From positions 2,384-8,182 of the forward strand of contig WTJB01000177.1 in the NCBI GenBank assembly GCA_011526335.1: DNA of 5,799 bases. The letters are read 5' to 3'. The notes under the pieces were generated by a model. That model did not search any database. It had not been told where the DNA came from and was given only the letters and a program-made list of their open reading frames with translations. Of this stretch, positions 1-5,703 are shown piece by piece. Both the position numbers and the translations under genes were made by a program. Position 1 is the first letter of the stretch, and every line of letters starts with the position of its first letter. Source of the DNA: Candidatus Arcticimaribacter sp. GTDB lineage: Bacteria > Bacteroidota > Bacteroidia > Flavobacteriales > Flavobacteriaceae.

Positions 1-875
1 AGAGGATTGATTTCACAGACTTCTAGGGAACACACTTTCCCCGTGGCCAAAACAGTTTGAATGATAGCAATGACTTCCTGTGGATCAAAGCCTTTAGAGA
101 CAGGCGTTCCAGTGCCTTTCGAAATCAAATCGCAGTCCAAACTATCCACGTCAAAAGTGATGTAAATAAGGTCGACATCGGCCAAGCGTTCTAGCGCTTC
201 TGCCACGCAAGCATCAATGCCGCGATAACGAACTTCATGGACGGGAAACTGGCGAATTCCTTGGGCATCAAGCACGCGATCTTCAGCTTCTTCTGTGGAG
301 CGCAAACCAAAATACACCAAATGTTCTGGGCGTAGTTTCGGCTCCTCCCCACCCATCGCTTTCATTTGGTTCCAAGAAGTTTGGGTGGTTTCGTCTATGG
401 TGTTAACTGCATAATCAGTATTGTCATTACCCAAAGCAGCAGCCAAAGGCATCCCGTGAATATTGCCTGAAGGAGAACTCAAGGGAGAGTGCAAGTCGGC
501 ATGGGCATCAATCCAAATAGCCCCAAGGGTTTTATCGGGAAAAGCAGTTTTAATCCCCGCCAATGAACCCAATGCAGAAGAATGGTCGCCCGAAATGATG
601 AGAGGGAAGTGTTTTTGCCGTAACACCATGCTGGTCACTTCTGCTACACGCTGACACTGCTCTACTACAAAATTAATTCGCTTGGCAAAGGTGTTGTTTA
701 CTTTGTCGTAAATGGTTTCGTTATGTGTGGGTACATCAATGAAGGGATGACGATTAAAAAAATCGTTCTCTTTATTGATGGCGGCAATCTCTAAGGCGTC
801 GATTCCCATGTCCGAACCGCGTGTTCCGGCACCGATATCAGAGCGATTTTTGATGATTTTAAGGGGATAATTCAT
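1..875 (-). CDS. Arginase-family ureohydrolase (probable arginase), C-terminus outside window
   Basis: This is probably a cytoplasmic arginase, hydrolysing L-arginine to L-ornithine and urea with a two-manganese centre. The 291 visible residues start at ATG 875 and run off the left edge. Metal and catalytic motifs appear in family order: SGDHSS (H98), DAHAD (D123, H125, D127), GNIHGMP (H140, the equivalent of the arginase acid/base histidine), FDVDSLD (D242, D244) and CEINP (E288). The N-terminal KNRSDIGAGTRGSDMG segment is, from memory, typical of Bacteroidetes members. Two positions that contact the substrate backbone in classical arginase differ: the Asn after DAHxDx is H129, and the GLRDVD segment reads GLRSTE (193-195). 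Arginase is therefore the best call, but agmatinase- or formimidoylglutamase-like substrates are not excluded. An AAGGA Shine-Dalgarno sequence lies 3 bases before the ATG, and no other start fits. The gene diverges from the TerB-like gene and has no visible operon partner. Confidence 0.88.
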   Translation of the reverse strand, partial: MNYPLKIIKNRSDIGAGTRGSDMGIDALEIAAINKENDFFNRHPFIDVPTHNETIYDKVNNTFAKRINFVVEQCQRVAEVTSMVLRQKHFPLIISGDHSSALGSLAGIKTAFPDKTLGAIWIDAHADLHSPLSSPSGNIHGMPLAAALGNDNTDYAVNTIDETTQTSWNQMKAMGGEEPKLRPEHLVYFGLRSTEEAEDRVLDAQGIRQFPVHEVRYRGIDACVAEALERLADVDLIYITFDVDSLDCDLISKGTGTPVSKGFDPQEVIAIIQTVLATGKVCSLEVCEINP

Positions 876-878
876 GCG

Positions 879-892
879 TCCTTTTGGAAGGA
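879..892 (-). promoter_or_regulatory. Shine-Dalgarno of the arginase gene inside a small hairpin
   Basis: On the minus strand the leader reads UCCUU-CCAA-AAGGA directly before CGC-AUG. The two arms are perfect 5-base complements around a 4-base loop, and the 3' arm is the Shine-Dalgarno sequence itself. The hairpin is seen in the sequence; any effect on translation is inferred. It is short and may be weak. Confidence 0.35.
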
Positions 893-956
893 AAATTACA
901 TATTTTTTTTCCAAAAAAGGAGGACACTAGTTCGGGGAAAATAAATCTCGATTTTT

Positions 957-964
957 TATCTTTG
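957..964 (+). promoter_or_regulatory. Bacteroidetes -7 promoter element for the TerB-like gene
   Basis: TATCTTTG is an exact match to the Bacteroidetes TAnnTTTG -7 element. Transcription would be expected to begin about 5-7 bases downstream, near 970, leaving a leader of only about ten bases before ATG 980. No good TTTG -33 element is present; the closest is TTCG at 931-934, 22 bases upstream. The element lies between the possible TTG start at 884 and ATG 980, so it supports ATG 980 as the real start. Confidence 0.6.
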
Positions 965-979
965 GACAAAATCTATTTT

Positions 980-1396
980 ATGTCATTTTCCGACCTTTTT
1001 ACGCCAGGATTCAAACAACGCAACCGCGATCACTTTGCTGCTATCGTTCGTGTAGCCTTGGCCGACGGTATCATCACCGATGAAGAAAAAGCTTTTTTAA
1101 ACCGCACCGCCATCAATTTAGAAATTGAAGAGGCAGAGGTCGCAGAAATCATGGCAAACCCCGACAACTACCCCATCAACCCACCTGCAAACGAACAACG
1201 CCGTTTGGAACGTTTGTACGACCTAACGCGTATGGTCTATGCCGACCACATCGCCGATGAGGGAGAAATTCAATTGCTCAACCGTTTGGTTATCGGACTT
1301 GGTTTTGCTACCGATGATGCTCAAGCTATTGCTGAAAAGGCATTGGCTTTGGTTGCCGATGGTAGAGATGAGGATGAATTTGTCGCTGCTTTCTAA
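980..1396 (+). CDS. TerB-like (tellurite-resistance TerB family) small helical protein
   Basis: This 138-residue soluble, acidic, probably all-helical protein resembles the TerB family. TerB proteins are linked to tellurite and stress responses, but for single-gene members like this one no reaction is established. Two acidic TerB-type motifs are visible and look like an internal pseudo-repeat: LADGIITDEEKAFL (27-40) and VYADHIADEGEIQLL (86-100). The N-terminus MSFSDLF...GFKQRNRDHFA and the middle RRLERLYDLTRMVYADH match my recollection of a conserved flavobacterial protein that starts at this Met. The frame stays open upstream to a TTG at 884, but that extension contains the promoter element and low-complexity sequence, so I use ATG 980. 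There is no signal peptide or membrane segment. No other ter genes (terA, C, D, E or Z) are nearby, so a tellurite-resistance role should not be assumed. Confidence 0.85.
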   Translation: MSFSDLFTPGFKQRNRDHFAAIVRVALADGIITDEEKAFLNRTAINLEIEEAEVAEIMANPDNYPINPPANEQRRLERLYDLTRMVYADHIADEGEIQLLNRLVIGLGFATDDAQAIAEKALALVADGRDEDEFVAAF

Positions 1397-1398
1397 AG

Positions 1399-1605
1399 CT
1401 ACATCTCCTTTACTTTAACAATTATTGCTTGCCCAAAGAGGCACAACCCACTATTGGTTACCACTAGGGCTAGAGTACCTGCTGGCACCCAATAAGCAGA
1501 AGCAGTGTATTTTAAGATAATGGCCTCCCCTAAAAGGGATAAACCAAACCCAAACAACAAAAGACCGGAAACGGCATAGATAAGCCACTTTATTTTTGGT
1601 GTCAT
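1399..1605 (-). CDS. Small two-helix membrane protein with internal repeat, function unknown
   Basis: I cannot assign a function. From ATG 1605 the product has 68 residues with two hydrophobic helices, about 8-30 and 42-63, and short charged ends (MTPKIK at the N-terminus, KVKEM at the C-terminus). The helices carry the same 12-residue motif 32 positions apart: GLSLLGEAIILK (21-32) and GLCLFGQAIIVK (53-64), identical at eight positions and conservatively changed at the rest. Each copy holds one polar residue within the helix (E27, Q59). A TTG five codons upstream (1620) would add MPKKV; I prefer the ATG. The start is 23 bases after the stop of the DUF6174 lipoprotein gene, so the two are probably one transcript. 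The stop codon lies 2 bases from the stop of the convergent TerB-like gene. Confidence 0.75.
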   Translation of the reverse strand: MTPKIKWLIYAVSGLLLFGFGLSLLGEAIILKYTASAYWVPAGTLALVVTNSGLCLFGQAIIVKVKEM

Positions 1606-1628
1606 AACTTTTTTAGGCAAGATAAAAA

Positions 1629-2084
1629 TTAATCTACCCTATCCACCACCTCAAATGCCGTAAAGCGATAGCTAATCTCATCATCGGCAATCATTTCACT
1701 TCTATCAAAATAAAACTGTTGAGGAAAACCGTAATCTTTATGGTAATCAATACTAAAATCAAAATGATCTTCTGCCAAGCGATGTTCAATGTAAGCAAAG
1801 GCTTCTTCTACCGTTAAATATTCATTGGGTGAAGTTTCTTCAAAATTTGTCTGCCCATCTACAGCAATTAAGACCTTGTCTTGAACCCGCAAGACTTTAG
1901 CACGGGTATATTCTAATGCACAGAAACAGCTAATGCTTTGAGTAAATTGATAGGCTTCGATGGCTTTACTTTCCCTCAAACGACGGTTTTAGTCTAGAAG
2001 TTGTTCTTGGGTTTGTGGACTGGCTTCCTTCTTACAGGAAACAAGGAGTAAAAGAATCAAAAGGTAAGATAAATGGGATCTCAT
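1629..2084 (-). pseudogene. DUF6174-type lipoprotein gene interrupted by one in-frame TAA
   Basis: From ATG 2084 the frame encodes a textbook lipoprotein signal peptide: MRSH, a leucine-rich core, and lipobox LVSC with Cys17, followed by KKEASPQ. It then meets TAA as codon 32 (1989-1991). The same frame continues for 119 codons to the true end at 1629. That part resembles DUF6174: SCFC (52-55), then VLIAVDGQT, YLTVEEAFAYIEHRL, the IDYHKDYGFPQQFYFD region and MIADDEISY. DUF6174 proteins are usually secreted or lipoproteins of unknown function, so both halves belong together. The stop falls in the linker and is one substitution from CAA, GAA or AAA. A TTG at 1979 could start a 116-residue product, but it would lack the export signal. 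The choices are a young pseudogene, readthrough or reinitiation, or a base error. The two-helix membrane protein gene follows directly downstream. Confidence 0.8.
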
Positions 2085-2161
2085 GCTTAAACTTTATTGG
2101 TTTAACCCATTAGCGTCAAGATTTATGCCAATCTAAACTTTCGAAACCTATTGGATGTAAA

Positions 2162-5100
2162 TTATTTCTGGTAATACTTCTTGTAGGGGAAATAAGAGGC
2201 TACCCCAAGCAGAGCAACAAAAGCAGCAGAATAATACACAAAATTAGGGGTGATGATTTTATCTCCACTAGCATAAGAGTGTAGTCCAACCAAATAAAAA
2301 TTCACCCCAAAGTAGGTCATTAAAATACTGGCAAAAGCGACTATACTGGCCAAATTAAACAACCATCGACCACGCAAACCAGGAATCAAACGCATATGAA
2401 TAACAAAGGCGTAAATCATGATACTAATCAAAGCCCAAGTTTCTTTGGGGTCCCAGCCCCAATAACGTCCCCAACTCTCGTTGGCCCACATTCCACCTAA
2501 AAAGTTTCCAATGGTGAGCATGATGAGCCCAACGGTCAAGGACAACTCATTGATAATGGTCAATTCTTTGATGTTCAAATCCATCTTCACTTTATTGCTG
2601 GCGTTGGTCAATAGCATTAGGAACAACGCCACCCCACCAATGATCATACTCAGTGCAAAAGGGCCATAGCTACCCACAATAACCGCCACGTGAATCATCA
2701 ACCAATAGCTGTCTAAAACGGGCTGTAAATTGGCAATGGCAGGGTCCATCCAATTCCAGTGGGAGATCATCAAAATCATGGCAGCCACAAAGGTGGTTGC
2801 AGCCAAGGTGAGGTTCGACTTTCGACCAAAGAGAATACCAAAAAGCACCGTTGCCCAAGCGACATATATCATCGACTCATAGGCGTCACTCCAAGGAGCG
2901 TGACCTGAAATAAACCAGCGAGCAGCGAGCCCAGCCGTATGCAGCGCAAAGAGAAAAAAGGTGGCTCCTTTAAAGAAATTGATGGCTAATCGCATCCATT
3001 TGCCGTCCTTGAAGATTTGGACAATCAACAAGACAAAAAAGACAAAGCCCACATATAAATACCAGCTGAAAAGCTTTTTAAATATATCGTATTTGTTGTA
3101 GGTAATCTCGGTTTGAATACGGTCTTGGCTGGGGAGAACTTCACCTCCATAGCGCTGTTGAAAGCCTTTTAAACTCTCCAATAATTCATCGGCCTCGGTA
3201 TAATCGTTAGTTGTTTTGGCCAAACGCAATGAACGAAAATAAAGCGGTAAAACATTGTTTACATAGAGGGAGTCGGTTCCTCTAAATTGTGCCTCTTCCA
3301 ATTCGGGGAAAGAAACCCATTTGTTGTTTTCATCTCCTGGAATAGGGAAAATACGCAAGACCTTCCCTTCCAAAGCAGAATACAAAAGGTTGACCCTTTT
3401 GTCCACCTCGATAAAATCTTTTTGGAATTGGTTGGGAATCCCAGCGCGGTAGGCTTCTTCCAGCTGGGTGGCAATTTTATAGTTCCCTTCTTGATCAAAG
3501 AATGAGATGAGCGGGGCGTATTTCGCTTTTTTATCGACTCCTGTTATCGCGCGTATAGAATCGTTCCCGCGCTTTAAGTAAATGATGGGAATATTGTACC
3601 AAATCGCTGGGCCATTGAGAATAGACAGCATCACCTGATCGGAGTTTAAGCCTTGATAGGTATCGTACTTACTCACCTTGCGCAACAATTCTGAGGAGAA
3701 GGTATTGGCGGGTTTCATTCGCCCTCCTAAGTCTTGAATTACTAAGGATCCAAATTTGGCAGCTTGCTCCTCGGGAAAAGCATCGGCCACCACCAAGGAA
3801 TCGAAATTGATTTTTGATCGGCCTTCGACCAAATGATCTTGTGCTGTAGCGAGATTTAAACTGAAGAGTACCAAAAGGCTTAGGGCCGCCTTTTTTGTTT
3901 TGATTTTATCGATGGCTTTCGCTAAATCTTTAAAGCGGGTTTTCCCGATAAAGAAAATCCCAAGCATACTTAAATAAAGCAACATATAACCCGCATAGGT
4001 AATGTAGGTGCCCCACCAATCGTGGTTGACCGAAAGAATGGTTCCTTTTTCATCGGGGTCAAAAGAAGATTGGAAAAAACGATACCCTTGGTGATCCAAA
4101 ACATGATTCATATAAATATCATAATCAAATTTCTCCTCCCCTTTTACGGTTACCTTACTCTCAAAGGAAGAATAACTGTTTTCGGTTCCGGGATATTTTG
4201 CTGCAATAAAATCGTTCAGTTGAATTTCAAAAGGCAACTCCAAAGGAAGCGAGCCGTAACTGAGGTAAAAGTCAAGTCCTGCCAAAGAAACTTTTTTTGG
4301 ATCGTTGCTAAAACCTTTTCCGCCCAAGAGGGAAACAATGGAGGACTCCCCTCCTGCTTTAATTTCAAGGCGTAAGGCGTTTTGCTGGGCTTTCCCTTGA
4401 CTTTCAGCTTCGACAATGTCGAATTTCCCTCGCAATACGGGCTCAGGAATAACAAACTGAAAGTTGGGTAGGGAATAGAGCGAACGCAACTGAAGCGGCT
4501 GCTGCCCATCGGTGGTCAGTTCCCCTTGAAATTGGTCGGCCATGCGCATAAATGAACCGGCAAAGGGACTGCTAATAAAGTATTCCCCTTCTTTTACTTC
4601 AATGTTAATCGCCCCATCAATAGGGTTGTCGAGGGTAAAAAGGAGATTGTGGATATTGGCGACATCGCCTGCCTTGATGTAATGGTCGTGGCGATTCCCG
4701 TCGCTGGCTTCTACGATCTTTAAATAGCGTTCCCCATCGGGGTCTAAGACCAAACCTTCGGTGGCATTCTCCATAAAATCGACATAGGCGATTTCGAAAT
4801 CTTGCCCTTTAAAATCGTCGGATACGCTAAAGGTATTATCGACATGCTGCGATAACAAAACTTGTTTTTGCAATTGTTTCCGCAAAGCACGCCCTTCAAA
4901 TTCTCCGTCCACCAAAACGGTGAGGTAGGTTTTTTCCGACAAAAATTTATTGGTGCTTTCCCCCTCGCGAATGGGCATAACCCCTTCATAACCGATGTAA
5001 CGGGTAATGAATGCCCCCACCAAAATGAGGATAAAGGAAAGGTGAATGGTCAAAACGGCCCATTTCTCCTTACGCAATAATTTATAGCGAAAAATATTTC

Positions 5101-5290
5101 CAATAAAATTCAACACAAAGAGCCCCATGATGAGTTCAAACCACCAGGCATTGTAAATCCAGATTTTTGCGGTATCGGTAGAATACCAACTCTCGATAAA
5201 TGTCCCTAAGCCCATGGCTGCAGGGAAGGCAAAAAACAAGAGGGTCATTAAACGGTTGGAAGCGAGGTACTTTAAAAAAAACTCTTTCAT
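2162..5290 (-). CDS. ccsBA: CcsBA: fused ResB/CcsB-CcsA System II haem exporter and cytochrome c synthase
   Basis: This inner-membrane protein (1042 residues from ATG 5290) exports haem and ligates it to CXXCH apocytochromes in the periplasm. The ResB/CcsB half has helices at about 14-32, 51-69 and 79-97, a large periplasmic domain (about 100-424), and a fourth helix near 427-447. A basic cytoplasmic stretch and a short hydrophobic segment (about 467-483, ending LATAQD) lead to a second periplasmic region (484-742) containing QDLGGRMKPANT (519-530). The CcsA half (743-1042) has about eight or nine helices and the WWD haem-binding motif WGRYWGWDPKETW (940-952). All four functional histidines are present: H83 and H965 in the membrane, and H867 and H1004 flanking WWD. 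Their order and spacing match my recollection of Helicobacter hepaticus CcsBA (H83, H761, H858, H897). A TTG precedes the ATG by one codon (5293); I chose the ATG. The gene has its own promoter element at 5315-5322. Confidence 0.95.
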   Translation of the reverse strand: MKEFFLKYLASNRLMTLLFFAFPAAMGLGTFIESWYSTDTAKIWIYNAWWFELIMGLFVLNFIGNIFRYKLLRKEKWAVLTIHLSFILILVGAFITRYIGYEGVMPIREGESTNKFLSEKTYLTVLVDGEFEGRALRKQLQKQVLLSQHVDNTFSVSDDFKGQDFEIAYVDFMENATEGLVLDPDGERYLKIVEASDGNRHDHYIKAGDVANIHNLLFTLDNPIDGAINIEVKEGEYFISSPFAGSFMRMADQFQGELTTDGQQPLQLRSLYSLPNFQFVIPEPVLRGKFDIVEAESQGKAQQNALRLEIKAGGESSIVSLLGGKGFSNDPKKVSLAGLDFYLSYGSLPLELPFEIQLNDFIAAKYPGTENSYSSFESKVTVKGEEKFDYDIYMNHVLDHQGYRFFQSSFDPDEKGTILSVNHDWWGTYITYAGYMLLYLSMLGIFFIGKTRFKDLAKAIDKIKTKKAALSLLVLFSLNLATAQDHLVEGRSKINFDSLVVADAFPEEQAAKFGSLVIQDLGGRMKPANTFSSELLRKVSKYDTYQGLNSDQVMLSILNGPAIWYNIPIIYLKRGNDSIRAITGVDKKAKYAPLISFFDQEGNYKIATQLEEAYRAGIPNQFQKDFIEVDKRVNLLYSALEGKVLRIFPIPGDENNKWVSFPELEEAQFRGTDSLYVNNVLPLYFRSLRLAKTTNDYTEADELLESLKGFQQRYGGEVLPSQDRIQTEITYNKYDIFKKLFSWYLYVGFVFFVLLIVQIFKDGKWMRLAINFFKGATFFLFALHTAGLAARWFISGHAPWSDAYESMIYVAWATVLFGILFGRKSNLTLAATTFVAAMILMISHWNWMDPAIANLQPVLDSYWLMIHVAVIVGSYGPFALSMIIGGVALFLMLLTNASNKVKMDLNIKELTIINELSLTVGLIMLTIGNFLGGMWANESWGRYWGWDPKETWALISIMIYAFVIHMRLIPGLRGRWLFNLASIVAFASILMTYFGVNFYLVGLHSYASGDKIITPNFVYYSAAFVALLGVASYFPYKKYYQK

Positions 5291-5314
5291 CAATCAAGCA
5301 TCTTCTTTAGGTGA

Positions 5315-5322
5315 CAAAGATA
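5315..5322 (-). promoter_or_regulatory. Bacteroidetes -7 promoter element for ccsBA
   Basis: On the minus strand this reads TATCTTTG, an exact TAnnTTTG match, in the 67-base gap between the 94-residue membrane protein gene and ccsBA. Expected transcription start is near 5308, giving a leader of roughly 18 bases. I see no clear TTTG -33 element about 20 bases upstream. The element suggests ccsBA can be transcribed independently of the gene before it. Confidence 0.6.
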
Positions 5323-5357
5323 ACCTACCCCCTTTGAATCGCGTAGTATTTTAGCAT

Positions 5358-5642
5358 TTAATTCACGAAGATGAAAAGCAAAACGAGGAACTCCAATAGA
5401 ATCCCCGTAACAAAAGCCTCGGCAAGTTTGCGCTTGGGGTATTGCGCCAAGAAAAAAGCCAAAAACCGCATGGTAGCCATCACGGTAAAAAACAGGCCCA
5501 GCCAACCCCAAAAAGAGGGTGGTGTGCTGGTGAGATACAATACATTAACGGAGCCTAGGAAACCCAAAACGATGAGACCTGCAGTGGCAGCCAATAAAAA
5601 ATAGGTGTGGAAAATCTTTTCAACGGTAGATATTAAAAACAT
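5358..5642 (-). CDS. Small three-helix membrane protein upstream of ccsBA, function unknown
   Basis: This 94-residue protein starts at ATG 5642. It has three hydrophobic helices at about 14-36, 47-66 and 76-93, joined by a short loop rich in Pro, Ser and Trp (TSTPPSFWGW, 38-47) and a basic loop (QYPKRKLAEAF, 67-77). By the positive-inside rule the basic loop is cytoplasmic. The protein ends inside or directly after the last helix (LLFIFVN). There is no signal peptide, Cys motif, or conserved His pattern pointing to haem or metal binding; the only His is H12. I do not recognise a named family. It lies 67 bases upstream of ccsBA on the same strand, so read-through transcription into ccsBA is possible, although ccsBA has its own promoter element. 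A role in cytochrome c maturation is inferred from position only. A minus-strand reading frame at 5290-5511 overlaps it in another frame and is not a gene. Confidence 0.75.
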   Translation of the reverse strand: MFLISTVEKIFHTYFLLAATAGLIVLGFLGSVNVLYLTSTPPSFWGWLGLFFTVMATMRFLAFFLAQYPKRKLAEAFVTGILLEFLVLLFIFVN

Positions 5643-5664
5643 GGTGTATAAGAATTAGGTTATT

Positions 5665-5672
5665 AAAAGGTA
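5665..5672 (-). promoter_or_regulatory. Possible -7 element for the 94-residue membrane protein gene
   Basis: On the minus strand this reads TACCTTTT, one mismatch from TAnnTTTG. Transcription would start near 5658, about 16 bases before ATG 5642. It is the best candidate in a short AT-rich spacer, where near-matches can occur by chance. Confidence 0.35.
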
Positions 5673-5690
5673 TAAAAAAAAGGAAAATCC

Positions 5691-5698
5691 TACCTTTA
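5691..5698 (+). promoter_or_regulatory. Possible -7 element for the Rossmann/DUF2520 gene
   Basis: TACCTTTA is one mismatch from TAnnTTTG. Transcription starting 5-7 bases downstream would fall on or next to ATG 5704, implying an almost leaderless mRNA. It is the mirror image of the minus-strand element at 5665-5672. The match is imperfect and no -33 box is evident. Confidence 0.35.
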
Positions 5699-5703
5699 TT
5701 CGC

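Noticed and set aside
463..654. Plus-strand open frame within the arginase gene
   Set aside because: It is a shadow frame: no recognisable domain, and it lies opposite a strongly conserved enzyme.
884..979. Upstream extension of the TerB-like gene from a TTG at 884
   Set aside because: The start would be TTG, the added residues are low in information, and an exact -7 promoter element (957-964) lies inside the extension. Recalled homologues begin MSFSDLF.
1629..1979. A separate 116-residue gene starting at TTG 1979
   Set aside because: It would be a cytoplasmic DUF6174 domain with no export signal, whereas a lipoprotein signal peptide lies in the same frame just upstream. One interrupted gene explains both parts better.
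2087..2105. Inverted repeat TTAAAC-N7-GTTTAA just upstream of the lipoprotein ATG
   Set aside because: It is a six-base AT-rich dyad, easily expected by chance in this spacer, and not tied to any recognisable operator.
2091..2119. TTGACG-N17-TAAAGT resembling an E. coli sigma-70 promoter on the minus strand
   Set aside because: The Bacteroidetes primary sigma factor uses TTTG and TAnnTTTG elements, not -35/-10 boxes of this type.
2128..2154. Imperfect dyad CCAAT...TTTCGAAA...ATTGG as a terminator for ccsBA
   Set aside because: The arms pair only in patches and no T-run follows on the minus strand. It could also overlap a weak promoter (TAGGTTTC) for the lipoprotein gene, so I make no firm call.
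4022..4375. Open frames on either strand within ccsBA (for example 4022-4375 plus, 4216-4509 minus)
   Set aside because: They overlap the ResB coding region in other frames and show no domain, signal or plausible start context.
5290..5511. 73-codon minus-strand frame overlapping the end of the 94-residue membrane protein
   Set aside because: It overlaps a better-supported membrane protein in another frame, runs through the ccsBA promoter element, and has no family features.
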